A DNA stretch of 64,000 nt from Theobroma cacao (Eukaryota; Streptophyta; Magnoliopsida; Malvales; Malvaceae), in NCBI RefSeq assembly GCF_000208745.1, contig NC_030853.1, forward strand, positions 28,196,061-28,260,060. Direction: 5' to 3'. A model generated the notes under the pieces. The model did no database searches and was not told where the DNA came from. It worked only from the letters and a program-made list of their open reading frames with translations. Position numbers and translations under genes: made by a program. This document shows positions 12,401-24,258 of this stretch, piece by piece (position 1 is the first letter of the stretch; each line of letters opens with the position of its first letter).

Positions 12401-15400
12401 ATGGAAAAACCCATTGTCGAACCGTGGAGGCCAGAACCGGTGCCGGTGCCCTTCAGGCCACCGGAGACGCCACGTGAACCAATGGAGTTCTTGTCACGTT
12501 CATGGAGTGTTTCAGCTTTAGAGGTTTCAAGAGCTTTAGCTCCTCCATCTTCCCAAGCTGCTGCTTCTCATCAAGTGTCTTTGAAAGGTTCTTCGAGTGG
12601 TAACGTTGTCATACAAGAAGACGTCGCGGGTGAGCTCGAAGACAGCGGCATAGTTTCAGGCAACCCTTTCTCTTTTGCTTCTTCTGAAACTTCCCAGATG
12701 GTCATGGAAAGGATCATGTCACAGTCGGTACGCATAGCAAGACAACCCCCCATATGTCAAGACAAAGCAATTTTTTCATTCTTGTTGAGGTTTTGGTTTT
12801 TAGTTTAACGTTTTCACTTTTCATTTTTTGTTTTGTTGTTTCTAAATGGGGTTTTTTCCTTAATGTTTTTCTTTTTAGTTTTCAACGTCTGGGTACTTTT
12901 CATTTTCTTTGTTTTGGATTGTTCTGTTTCGTTTAAAACAAAATATTCTTGTTTTGCCTTGTTTGTTTATAGGAACATTTACGGACTTGTGCAATAATTC
13001 AATCATTCAATCTCTTTAAAGTTCCATTTTATTTTTTTCTTTAAGAAAATCTCTTGTTAAAGGTTTCTTCTGTTGTCTCCTTTGTATTAGCAGCAAGAAG
13101 TATCTCCAAGAACTTCAGGGAGGCTATCTCATAGCAGTGGGCCATTAACCGGAGGTGGTTCCTTAACAGATAGTCCTCCAGTTTCTCCTTCAGAGATTGA
13201 TGATGTTAAGGTTGGTTTTATTTAACCCACAACTGCCCCTGGAAAACATGAAGACATTCAATAATTTAGTGAAAGAAAATCGAAAGAAAGAACATTTGGG
13301 GAATTATGTGGGTTTTAACTTTAAAGGAATCAAAATTTTGTGGGCAAGTGTTTGTTTCTGTTTTGTTTGGGAACAATTTTAGGCAACAAAGCACCGATTT
13401 GAGCTTCTGAGTCACTGACTCAGAAATATAATTCTCAGGCTTTCACTGTAACCAAAGCCCTCTTTTATTTAACAGAGTAACAGACCCCTGAGCCACATAG
13501 AAAAGAAAGTGAGAGTGTAGCATGTGTTTATGCTTCACTTTCTTCTATGCAAAAAAAAAGGGAATTTTTTTTTTACTTGTAGGAAAGAAATCTACTTCCT
13601 TTCACTCGAGTGATTCTGCTTCGTCTAGTACTAAATATTTTGTTTTTGGATTACCAAAGTTACCCTTGTTTGGTGTTTAGTTCTGTCCCGAAATATTCAC
13701 TGTCCTTTTGATAGGAGTAAGTACGCGGGACGCGTTGGTCCCCTAAGGTATTCGTTACCATTCACAAAATTGAAAGGTTTCATTTAATGGTCTAAAGGTT
13801 TAATTTACTAGACCCCAAAGAAAACCCGCCTTTCGATGGTGATGGTTAATAGTTATTATGTTAACAGGCTTTTTCTTTTTTGTTTTAAAAATATTTTCAT
13901 GTTGAATTCTTAATATAGATGAAAAGAACTTTTTTTTTTCATTAACGGAAAGAGTCCCAATTTAGACAATTCACTCCAGCGAATGACCGACGCCCATTCA
14001 CCTTTGCAGCAATTTTGCCGCGTCAATAATTCCCTCAATTCGCAGTTTCGTACAACCGCTGCGGTTGCTGCGGCGACCCCCGCTACAACTGCCGTGACAG
14101 GTGGCGGAAAGACGGTGGGACGATGGCTGAAGGATAGGAGGGAGAAGAAGAAGGAAGAAACCCGGGCTCATAATGCTCAGCTGCATGCTGCTATTTCTGT
14201 TGCAGGGGTTGCGGCAGCCGTGGCTGCTATTGCGGCCGCCACCGCCGCCTCCTCGAGTGCCGGAAAGGATGAGCAGATGGCAAAGACGGATATGGCGGTG
14301 GCATCAGCTGCCACCCTTGTAGCTGCGCAATGTGTGGAGGCGGCAGAAGTCATGGGGGCTGAGCGTGAGCATTTGGCCTCCGTGATCGGCTCCGCTGTCA
14401 ATGTCCGGTCTGCTGGAGATATCATGACCTTAACTGCTGGGGCAGCAACAGGTATATAAAGATTATCCAACGTTTAAGGAAACAAAATTTAGCATTGTCC
14501 AATGCGATTGTGTTTCATTTCTTAAATGAAATGGTTAAAAATTTTTTGGGGTGTCATGGTAGCATTAAGAGGGGCCGCCACCCTGAAGGCAAGGGCGCTG
14601 AAGGAGGTATGGAACATAGCAGCTGTTATTCCTGTGGATAAAGGTGGTGGCAATGGGAGCAATGGTAGCTCTAATGGCAGTTTTAGTGGGGAGCTTGTTC
14701 CCGAAGAGAATTTCTTGGGAATATGCAGTAGGGAATTGCTTGCTAGAGGTTGTGAGCTTCTCAAGCGCACACGAAAAGGTAAATTTCATTGATACATGTG
14801 CTTTGTTTCTTGGGATAAACTGAGGAGAACAATTTTGTTTGATTTATCTGGTTGCTGTATTTGAAGACATTATTATACGACATGTTGTTTGATTATCCTT
14901 TCTCCATTTTTGTTTTGGTTAGTTAGATTAGTTTCAGATGGTGACCGCTTTGGTTAAATCTGATTGTTGCAGGTGACCTTCACTGGAAGATTGTCTCTGT
15001 TTATATAAACAGAATGAACCAGGTACGGCTATCTGGTTCACCGCCTTGTTTCTTTGATATTTTAATGAAAGATCAAATTGCTCAATTATTGGGGAATCGA
15101 TTGTGCTTTAGATTACAGAAATGAGTGTGAACCTGAGAGGGTAAAAAGGCCCTGAACAAAAGTGAAAATTCTTAAAAGCGTGATGAGATAAATTGATCCG
15201 TTTGCTTTCTTTTTCTTCTTTGTTACATTCTTTTAACTCTTTTGAAACTTCTTTTTGTTCAGGTTATGCTGAAGATGAAGAGTAGACATGTTGCTGGGAC
15301 CATCACAAAAAAGAAAAAGAGTAAGTGATTACTTTTGTCTTTCTCTAATAATGTGAAAATTCAGAAATGGATGTGGGTCTTTCTTTGTTCCATTTGGGGA

Positions 15401-15707
15401 TTTGAGAAAGCTAGAGGCACTAAAGTAAAAGAAGATCAAAAGGGGTTGGCTTTAACCTTTAATCTTCATCACTTTTTTGAATTTTTCTGCAGATGTGGTC
15501 TTGGAGGTGATTAAAGATATGCCAGCATGGCCTGGCCGCCACTTGCTTGAGGGTGGAGAGAACCGGAGATACTTCGGATTGAAGACCATAATGCGCGGGG
15601 TTGTAGAATTCGAGTGCAGGAACCAGAGAGAGTATGATATTTGGACTCAGGGTGTGTCAAGGCTCCTCTCCATTGCTGCAGAGAAGAACAGCAGAAATAA
15701 AATTTGA
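12401..15707 (+). CDS. VAN3-binding protein / FORKED-like (DUF828 + PH domain)
   Basis: Seven exons join in frame: 12401-12727, 13094-13210 (acceptor could be three bases earlier), 14010-14451, 14563-14778, 14973-15022, 15263-15320 and 15493-15707, giving about 474 residues. The N-terminal half has the family signature: [17 protein letters not shown], then [27 protein letters not shown] and [17 protein letters not shown]. An Ala-rich helix region follows ([13 protein letters not shown]). Residues from about 368 form a plant-type PH domain ([16 protein letters not shown] to [12 protein letters not shown]). In Arabidopsis this family (VAB/FORKED1-LIKE) acts with the ARF-GAP VAN3 at the trans-Golgi in PIN1 trafficking and leaf-vein closure. 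Length and domain order are normal, with no breaks seen. Its neighbour is the LIFEGUARD remnant, as at At4g14730-14740. The start has an A-rich leader and a candidate TATA 65 bases upstream. Confidence 0.93.
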
Positions 15708-17275
15708 AGCTTTGGGGTACATTGGGGGAAGAAATCTAGCAAAACAAAAGCGGGGTTGGGGGTATATATACATATTGGGGATTATAGGATCAAATGCCTC
15801 TTATGAGCATATCAGATTTTTGGAAAGATTTGATGGGGCTGTGATTTTTGGGTGTTTTCTACTGTAACAAAAGTTGAAATTAAAGAAAAAGTTATCCAAA
15901 TGAGTTTGTGGGCTGTTGTTCTTATTTTTGAACTGGAAAAGAGTGAAGTAATTTGAATCAAAGTACCCAAATCCATGTGATCCAACTCTCTTGTTCTTTC
16001 ACTGTTGAGGAAAGAAAAGTTTGAGTATCTTGGACCGGGGATGGTCAAAAAGAGGGAGAAAGGAATCCCATTTTGATGAAGGAATAATATTTGAAGATGA
16101 TAAAGACACCCCCGATTCTATGTGCTTTATTATTTATTCAAGTGAGCTGAGCTTTTTGTTTCTTTTAAATTACCCTTTGGGCTCTTAGTTTTAGGTGTTG
16201 TATGTAGTGGGACTATGATTGTCTTTGATTTGTATGTTTCATTTTAATATATGATAATAATCTGGCTTGGACTAAGTCAATCAAAAGAGTTTGGTGAAAA
16301 TATCTTATTTGTGATAGCTAAGAGAGGATGAGAACCCAGATCTTAGTTGTCAGAGGAATGTTTGAAATTTAACAATTTCTTAGAAACTGTCTCAAATGAT
16401 GCTTTCAGACTTGGATGAATGAGCACTCTCTGATAGATTCTTGCTTTTATATACATATATATATATATATTATATTATCTTAATTAAATTGTATAATTGT
16501 TTGCTTTGTTAATGACAATTATTCTTTTTGGACTGTTGTGAGTTTAGGAGTTTGGGTTGCTCCAATGAATGACTTGTGAAACTGTCTTCTCTGTTCTGGG
16601 GGACCACTAGAAATCTGCCTTCTACCTTCTTAATTCTGCACACTGTTTCAAGTTTTGATTGGTGGATGTGGGTGGGAGAGCTGGGCTCTATGCAAAAGCT
16701 GACACGAATTTGTTGGAGGAGCTGCCCAACTTGTAACTTGTAAGCAAGGCTCAAAGGGTCAGCCTGTGCTACCTGGGCCTGCCATCTAACTGCATTTGAT
16801 CATTGAGAAAATGGTTTAGCCAATTTAACTCATTGTGGGCTTTCCAACTATTTAATGTCTGTCTTCAAATTCATATACAGTAGGATACAGAATGAAAACG
16901 ATCAAAATTTAAGAAGCAAAAAGAATTTGTAATTGCAAAACAAGAAAAGCGTGATACCCTGCAGGAAAGAGGAATTGAAGAATGTCCCTGCCAGCTTTAT
17001 AATGAGAGGAGGGTGAAGATAGATAAGGGAACACTAATAGGGAAAGAAAAACCCGAAAAAGAACGGTTACTGTCGCCAAAGGGAAGAGCAAATTAACAGA
17101 AATCATATTATGATACCAAAATCAAATATAGTAATAATATGTACATGTCCTATTCACCTGTATTTTGACAAGATTTACATGCTTAAGGTTTTATATTTGG
17201 GCAGTAATTGTCCTGCTAATAAAGGAGTCAGGAAGCTACAGAAGGATGGATAGAGCAGAGGCGCCATGAAGGTGC
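15708..17275. other. 3' UTR and intergenic spacer
   Basis: No gene supported. An (AT)n microsatellite lies at about 16449-16471. Minus-strand frames at 16509-16754 and 16909-17106 match no family I know and have no splice partners. Confidence 0.4.
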
Positions 17276-17739
17276 TTAGCCCTCAGATGCCCCGAGTATT
17301 CAAATGAAAAGGTTGATAATGTCCAGATAAAGAGAGACTGAGGCCGAAACATATTCATCATAGCTGTAATGCTTGAGTCAACTTACCAGTGTCATATACT
17401 ATAAAACCATAGAAGATGATTGCAGCAATGCTAGCTTTCCAAGAGGCAAAAAGAACTGTCCATTGGAGAAAAAAAAGTCCATAAATCAGAATTTAGGAAG
17501 TAGGAGAGAAACAAGCAAAATATAAAAAAACTGGAAGAGAGGGAGGAATCTCAAGTATAGGAAAATGAAGGTATGGAAGCGCAAAATAAACCTGCATGAG
17601 AGCAAAACCACAGAGCAGACAAGAAGGGTCTCCAAGGAAGCTACAATCATAGCCTTTGTTAGCTGCCTCAAAATGTGTAGAGTGTTAAGGATTCCGACCA
17701 TAACACTTGTCAGAACTACAGCCTCCAATACAACCCTCC
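17276..17739 (-). pseudogene. LIFEGUARD / Bax-inhibitor-1-like gene remnant
   Basis: Read on the minus strand from 17739, an intact-looking acceptor (TTGTAG) is followed by RVVLEAVVLTSVMVGILNTL, the LIFEGUARD motif usually seen as GKVVLEAVILT. A possible intron separates 17592 from 17455. Then come ILFASWKASIAAIIFYGFIV and YDTG, matching the family's ...CGYIVYDTDNL. A frame change follows near 17370, and then HYSYDEYVSASVSLYLDIIN with LF, matching YSYDEYIWAAVSLYLDIINLF. A premature TGA lies at 17300-17302. The N-terminal 120-130 residues expected of this 7-TM family are not found in the 450 bases upstream. Truncation, frame change and early stop together indicate a dead gene. Intact members are endomembrane suppressors of cell death. 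Its position next to the FORKED-like gene matches At4g14730. Confidence 0.75.
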
Positions 17740-18204
17740 CTACAAATTAAGAAAGTTAAGAGGCTAAGTAAGAGTTAGTAAAAAATGAATTAAAGAAATG
17801 AGTTAAATGATAAATTTAAAGTTTTTAGGGGAGGTAAAGTAAATATAATAACCAAATAAGGAAAAACCTTTTGGGTCAAAAGGCAATTTACGCAAAGCCA
17901 GGCCCCTCCAACCTATTTTATTGTCAAGAAAACTTTGGCCCAAGAAACACACTTGGGTCTAGATATTTAGGCCCAAAGTTTAACCCTTAACCAGCTTTTG
18001 AATTACTCGCTCCGATCAAAATATCTACCTGCTTGATATGAAGTCAATTCCTTAGGCCATTGGCGTGGCTATAGAGGGTGTCATACGCACCAGAAACTTA
18101 TCCCATTAATCCCATTAATGCCATAAATCTAAAGCAACAAACAAACTTAGTAAAGATCTGAAAAAAAGGAGGAAGCAGAAGCAACAAGCTAAAGAGTGAA
18201 AGAC
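17740..18204. other. Spacer and chlorophyllase promoter/leader
   Basis: Searched on the minus strand for missing LIFEGUARD exons and none was recognised. The last 100 bases before the chlorophyllase ATG are A-rich leader-like sequence. Confidence 0.4.
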
Positions 18205-20073
18205 ATGTCTGCTCCCACAACTTCTGCTACAAATGTTTTTGGGTTCGGAAGCTTCACCACCATGCTTCAGAAGGTGGACTCAGTTACCACTTCTTCGCTT
18301 CCTGTTCCACCTCCAAAGCCGCTTCTGATTGCCACGCCTTGTGAAGCAGGAGAATTCCCACTAATCATTTTCCTCCATGGTTACCTTCTGTACAACACTT
18401 TCTACTCTCAGCTTCTCCAACATGTTGCTTCCCATGGCTTCATTGTCATTGCTCCTCAGGTAGCCCTAAATGCTAATCTGTTTCCTTTTCCCTTATGCCA
18501 TGCATAAGCATAATTGTGTGTTATCTCAACGCATTTTTGCTGTTGTTGTACATAGTTGTGGAAGAAAATTATGATTATTTTAGTTTTCCCACTGATAACC
18601 TTGATTTTTTTTTTTCTAAAATTGGGAAAGTAGCTCAAGCTTTGACAGCCATGACCTGCATGACGGAAAAGAAATTTAGATGCCCCTATGCGTGTATTGT
18701 AATTTGATGAGGTCCCGAATTTCTTTGGAGTTATTATGGTCCACAAGTCAGCATGAATTCCCTAGTGTTACCACCCAAGCAGTCAAAGATGACACCTATC
18801 CTAGTTAACTTAGCCAATAAGGCAAAACAAGCAAGTGTGAAAAGCTTGGGCTGTTTATTATGCTCAGTGTTCCAAGGGAATTCTGGAAGCACTAAGGCCA
18901 CCGATGATTATGTTTGGCCAAAAAAATGGTAATGACGTGATTGGTACTAGGTGAGCCAGAGGGGTAAAGATAATTGATTATGCTAATATAATTCTGTTTT
19001 ACCCCCTTCTTTAGACTCTCCTGTGCATATAATTCTCCCAGCTATGTCCCTTCAGATTAAAAGCTGCTGTTATAGTTCAGTAGTAGTACTAATTCGTTCT
19101 CATTCAAGAGGATGTTGAATGCTATATACTTCGATGATTTTTGGTTTTCTTGAATGTTGAATCCTATATACTTTGATGATTTTTGGTTTTCTTAATGTTG
19201 ATATTGTCTGATATGGACCATATGGTGTATTCTGCTATTAGTTTGTGTTCCATTTTCTAAGGCCAGAGCTGAAAAGGGACTTCAATGAATAATATAGAGA
19301 AACAAAAACCAACACAAAATCAAGAATCTAATCACTTATAATTGCTACTCTGTCTTTGGCTCATAGCAAATTTCTGCTTAATTCATACTCAACAGTTGTA
19401 CACCGTGGCTGGAGCAGATGCAACTGATGAGATTAAGTCCACAGCTGCAATAACAAGTTGGTTATCCAAAGAAGTACTGCAAGGCTTGCTTCCACCGTAT
19501 GTTCAGCCAAATTTAAGCAAGCTCGGACTCGCTGGCCACAGTCGAGGAGGCAAAGTTGCTTTTGCACTAGCTCTGGAGAAAGCAATGACTACATTAAAGT
19601 TTTCAGCCTTAATAGGTGTAGACCCCGTCGATGGAATGGATAAAGGGAAACAAACGCCTCCTCCAGTACTAACCTATGTTCCTTATTCATTCAATCTTGA
19701 TATGGCAGTGATGGTTATTGGTTCAGGCCTTGGTGAAGTGAAAAGAAATTCTTTGTTCCCCCCTTGTGCCCCTAAGGGAGTCAACCATGAAGATTTCTTC
19801 AAAGAATGTAGGAAACCGGCTTGTTATTTCGTTGCAAAGGACTATGGTCATCTTGATATGTTGGATGATGATACTAAAGGGATCAGAGGACGCTCATCGT
19901 ATTGTTTGTGCAAAAATGGGAAGGCTAGGGAGCCCATGAGGAGGTTTGTTGGAGGAGTTGTCGTTGCTTTCATGGAAGCTTATCTAAATGGAGATCAAAC
20001 TGACTTGATTGCTATAAGAGATGGGTATGAAACTGCACCTGTGGAGCTTAAAACTGTTGAATTTCTTGTTTAA
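18205..20073 (+). CDS. CLH: Chlorophyllase
   Basis: Two exons, 18205-18459 and 19396-20073, give about 310 residues, close to the usual 310-330. The enzyme hydrolyses chlorophyll to chlorophyllide and phytol. It is an alpha/beta hydrolase: FPLIIFLHGYLLYNTFYSQL carries the oxyanion region, the nucleophile motif GHSRGG is at residues 132-137 (Ser134), an Asp lies in GVDPVDG (about 161-164), and the general-base His is in DYGHLDML (about 237). The first ATG in frame is at 18205; a GTG three codons earlier opens the same frame but is not a plausible nuclear start. No clear plastid transit peptide is visible, as is common for this family. The 936-base intron contains a 42-base tandem duplication (19112-19194). 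No lesions seen. Confidence 0.95.
19112..19194 (+). repeat. Two-copy 42-base tandem duplication in the chlorophyllase intron
   Basis: Units 19112-19153 and 19154-19194 both run ATGTTGAAT(G/C)CTATATACTT and on to GATGATTTTTGGTTTTCTT. They differ at only a few positions, so this is a recent local duplication. A third partial start (ATGTTG) follows at 19195. Confidence 0.8.
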
Positions 20074-20735
20074 CACTTAAATAGGTTGGTTAAGGAGTTA
20101 ACCATACTAGCAACCAATATGTAGTATCAATATTGCTAATTGCCCTTTGATGACAGTATTATATGGTCAAAATCTTTTCTTTCTCCTTAGGAATTTGTGA
20201 TAATTACGAGTCTGGAATTCTTTCACAGTTCAAACTCCAAAGCTCAACCCAATACCATCTTTTGATAGCTAACAGGGTCTTTGCCCACCCAAACGAAGGT
20301 CATTCAGATCAAAGAAAAAGTGTAATACCAAATTACTCACATTAATAATCACTACTCTATGACCCAAACCTTCCATCAACTTGAAGGATTTCGATTTTCA
20401 CTACCAAAGTAAATTCTGATGATATTGATGTTGTTCCAGCCATCCCGACCGTAATTTTGTTGAAAATTTTCAATGGAAGAGTCAGTAAGTTAAAGCATCG
20501 GAGCTAGCCCAACCTTGTAACTGGGTTGGACACCTTGAGCAAAGATTTTGAAGATTTAGGCTCAGTTCAGTTCAACCCGAATGGAAATCTTCATTCCCAA
20601 CATCCTGCTACTCTTTCTGCTCCTCCAACAAAATTATTACCACTCTGCATAATAGAAATCAAAATTACCTGTTGTTTTATTATTAACAATAACACATTTA
20701 ATCATAAAGTCAACACTGCCTGTTTGATGAGATAT
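20074..20735. other. Intergenic, no gene seen
   Basis: Chlorophyllase 3' UTR then spacer. Short plus-strand frames at 20163-20345 and 20526-20738 are not protein-like. Confidence 0.4.
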
Positions 20736-22224
20736 TGACATAATTCGTACTGAGATTCGACTTTATGCTCAAATATAAAATTAATTAATAAATTAAAAAT
20801 ATAATACAAAAACAGTCGAATCTTACGAGATTAATATTTATATTTTTCATATAATTATTTAATTAATTATAAATACTCATAAATTTAAAAGTAATATACC
20901 TTGTTCTAGATATCGTAATTAAGAGTCAATTAAATCAAAATCTTTGCTTCTTAGGATTTATCAAATCTTCAATCACCCAAGTGTTTGACTTTTAACAATA
21001 ATCCACACAATGTGACCGAATAAGGCGTTTTCAAAAGTAAGATTTTACTTGTGCTAGTAAGTTTTTGTTTCTAAAACAACAAGATCAAAAGCTCTTAATT
21101 TAACTAAGTCTCTATGAACTTAATTAATTTCTCATTTTATTTTGATTCTTTTCAATTAAGTCCAACTTAATTAATTATCTTTATTTAATCTTAATCATGT
21201 CACTTAATGTGTGTGATCCATTAACCTTCTAACATGTTGACAATAAATATAAATCCTAATTAAATATCAATTTGATAATTAATTTATATTTATAGATCAT
21301 GAGCGGCACTCAAATGTTAGAGAGTTAATTAAAGAATTTAACAAAGTCTTTTAGTGATAAGTCTTTTAGTGCAATACAGTATTTTCATCAAATATCCCAG
21401 ATATGTCATAAAGCATGACTCAGTATCTACTTATAACATTCCATATTGGTTCTCATAATTTATGATTAACCTTATGATTTTAAGAAACTAATTTTCCTCA
21501 AATTCATCATGCTTTGATCAAAGACTTTATATAAGTTAATAAAAAATTGAAAACAAGTGATATACATTCCCTCATATCACTTGGAGTGATGAATTTCTTT
21601 TAACCACTCATTCACCTTCACATGTTTCATGGCATTTCCAAAAATATCTTGTTTAGGCATTTGGTTGCCTCCAGGCCCGTAGAGATGAAATCAAAGTATG
21701 TTATTTTCCATACAAGTTGACTTAGTATCTCAAATCCTAGGACTAGTTGCACAACAATCACATGAGAATATATTTCATAGACATTTGAGTAAAATATCAA
21801 ATAAAATTCTCATAGTGGGTCATATTCAATGAACTTGCTCTTTAACAAATATCTACATGTTATCCTCAAGTATCTCATATATTTCAATTTATGATATCGA
21901 CTATTTATTTTCTAAGTAAAGAGGCTTAACATGTACTAGTGTTTGAGTATTGTCAATGCCCTATCTTAACAATACAATGATCAAGAAAAATTTTAAGAAC
22001 ATGGCTTTAATGTATAGTGATCTCATAATTGTAATAACTTTACAATTCCCTTGTAAGGTTTTTATGTTTCATGAGTTTTATCCAATTAATACTTAATAAC
22101 TCTTTATTATTATACTAACATGAAAAAAAAACCTCTATTACATATAGTTATGTGATTAAATATGTATTAAATAACAGTATATATTCTTTGACCAATCTAA
22201 TTGACTTAAAGGTATATACCAACA
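20736..22224 (-). mobile_element. Possible decayed LTR (Copia-like), minus orientation
   Basis: On the minus strand the segment begins TGTTGGTATATACC and can be read to a terminal ...ATTATGTCA, giving the TG...CA ends typical of an LTR. It is about 1.5 kb, AT-rich and non-coding. Short internal repeats such as AAGTCTTTTAGTG (21343-21380) occur. The flanking five bases (GATAT and ATTTA) do not match, so there is no target-site duplication to confirm it. The boundaries are guesses; it could equally be ordinary AT-rich spacer. Confidence 0.3.
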
Positions 22225-22528
22225 ATTTAAGTTGCTGTTAATTTGCAACTATCTCGAAGGGCCAAGGCTGATTGGAATTAATAGTGAACATTATTACCTC
22301 GGGACCGCCCAACATTGCTGCGACTGAATGTTTACAAACATAAATAGGAAAAAACTCGTGCAGTCAAAAATTTTAGAACTAATATTGAAACGCGCAATGC
22401 ATTTTTGAACCCATTTTTGGAACTTGAATCGTTAAAACAAACTGGCCAACTCTGTCTCAGCAACTTCCAGCAACCTACGCTCTAGGTCCAGTGTTATTAT
22501 ACAAGAATAAAGTCTATAAATATCTCCC
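22225..22528. other. Upstream region of the small membrane-protein gene
   Basis: No gene. A TATAAAT at 22515-22521 lies only 8-14 bases before the first ATG (22529). If it is a real TATA box, translation would more likely start at the in-frame ATG at 22574. Confidence 0.35.
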
Positions 22529-23142
22529 ATGCTTAAGCTTGTGGCAGCCAAGCTCGGAACATTTTCTTCAAGCATGGGAATATTGGACAATGTCAAGGCA
22601 TTTTCCTTTCAATCGTCCTATTCATTGGCCAAAAGCTTGGCAATTATGAGCCACCGGCATTGCCACAGCCAGCTGCCTCCCCTGTTGATGACATTGAAGC
22701 AGCAGTACTTGAGCTGCCGGTGCACGCTTCTGCTGCAAGAAACCAAGATCTCCAGCAGCTCACTACTTTTGTAGCTCTTCAGCAGAATCTCCAATGGCAA
22801 AATGTAATCTTAACATTTTGCTTCACGTTAGCTATTGAAGTATCCCTACACCAGCAATCTTCACAAACCAATCAGACCCAATATTCTTCCATTTTTATAT
22901 CTTTGGCTAGTTTGTTCACCTTTCTTCTTCTTTTGGTTGTAAAGCTAATGGATGGGACGTTTACCAAGATTTCCCAAGTGTTGGAGAAAGTGGCCATCCT
23001 CCTTGCCGCAGCTGCGTTCTGCTACATTGTCGCAATCCCAATTTCACCTGGCCTCAAGTACACCATTTGGGCTATCTCCGCTATCTCCTTGCTTATTGCT
23101 CTGGTCTGTAAATGTATCCATGTCACGGGCAAAGCTGGTTAG
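22529..23142 (+). pseudogene. Small multi-pass membrane protein gene with broken frame near its start
   Basis: A long frame (22537-23142) encodes a protein-like sequence. A polar stretch (LPQPAASPVDDIEAAVLELP) leads to QQNLQWQNVILTFCFTLAIE, followed by three further hydrophobic segments (SSIFISLASLFTFLLLLVVK; VAILLAAAAFCYIVAIP; IWAISAISLLIALVCKCI). This frame has no ATG before the third segment. A plausible start, MLKLVAAKLGTFSSSMGILD at 22529, lies in another frame, and the two would join by a one-base change near 22590-22630. Either the gene is a pseudogene, the assembly has an indel, or an unseen 5' exon supplies the start. I do not recognise the family. The layout (charged N-terminus, Q-rich linker, four hydrophobic helices) suggests a small plant membrane protein of unknown function. 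Confidence 0.5.
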
Positions 23143-23337
23143 AGTTAGTCATATCCCGTTTCAGCTTTCAAATAAATTGAATTATGGTCAAGAGAGAACG
23201 CTTGTGTTCTTTCCAGTTGCTCTGCATGGAGGAAATTATGGTTTTGCTTTCTTCTCTGTTTTATAACCAAAGAGCCCTAATTAAAGTCTTATGTTTTTTT
23301 TTTTTTAAATCTAATTAAACTCTTCTCTATTAAATTA

Positions 23338-24258
23338 CAGTAAAATCTCTAAAAAAAAATACCCTTGAAACTATTAAAATTTATTAATTAATCGAGATAT
23401 TATTTAATTAATAAATTAATAATTTCTATATTAATTATTAAAAAATTAATTTATCAAGGTATTTTTTATTTTTTAAAATATTTAACTTAATACATATTTG
23501 TGTATTGTAATTATACGAATATTACGTAATTATCAAATTATGAATGATCATTATTTTATGTGTTTGTTTAATCAAAATAAGTTCATGAATGTAATTAATC
23601 TTATTAAACAGAAATTATGAATTTATCTATTTTTGCAACAAACTAAAATTACATTTGATATATACTTAATTAATATACTTAATGAACATTAAGTAAAGCA
23701 AAAACATCTATAAAAAGAATATACAATATCACAAACTGTAAAACTAAACACAATAACCTCTTGTGATGTAAAAAAATCAACAACGATGGATAAAATGCGT
23801 CAAGCATATATAGAAAATCTAAATTGTACCCAAAAGCAATCGTAACAATAGATGTAAAAAAAGTTTAACTTGCAAATAAGTCAAGTAATAATATCAATAC
23901 AATCAAAATGCAACAATCACATTCTATAATTTTCTCTTACAATACCAGAACACTACACTGAAGCTTCTTAATCCATTATGAAAAGTTATAAATGAGGTCT
24001 AATAAGACATCAATTTTAAAAAGGAACAAATAATATTGGAGTTATATTTTGTAAAAGTCTCTTAATTTAGTCAGATAGATATATAATTTTGAAATATAAA
24101 AATATTATTAATTTATATATCAAGAGAGACTTATATATTTTTTTTAATTGTATTATCTTATAAATTTGATGAATTATTAATTTATTACGTTAATTTCAAA
24201 TCGAGACCGATTAAAAATATTGTTTGATCAAAATTATTAATTTATTGAGATTTTACTG
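23338..24258. mobile_element. Pogo-like DNA element (Emigrant/Lemi1 type), non-autonomous
   Basis: The element starts CAGTAAAATCTC at 23338 and ends GAGATTTTACTG at 24258, perfect terminal inverted repeats. It is flanked on both sides by TA (23336-23337 and 24259-24260), the target duplication of Tc1/mariner/pogo elements. The terminus closely resembles the CAGTAAAACCTCTATAAATT terminus I recall for Arabidopsis Emigrant/Lemi1. Subterminal regions are rich in ATTAATTTAT-type motifs on both sides. The 921-base interior is AT-rich with no long frame, so it cannot encode transposase. It sits between the small membrane-protein gene and RPC9. Confidence 0.8.

Noticed and set aside
14177..14470. 97-codon minus frame rich in Ala and Thr
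   Set aside because: Shadow of the Ala-rich third exon of the FORKED-like gene.
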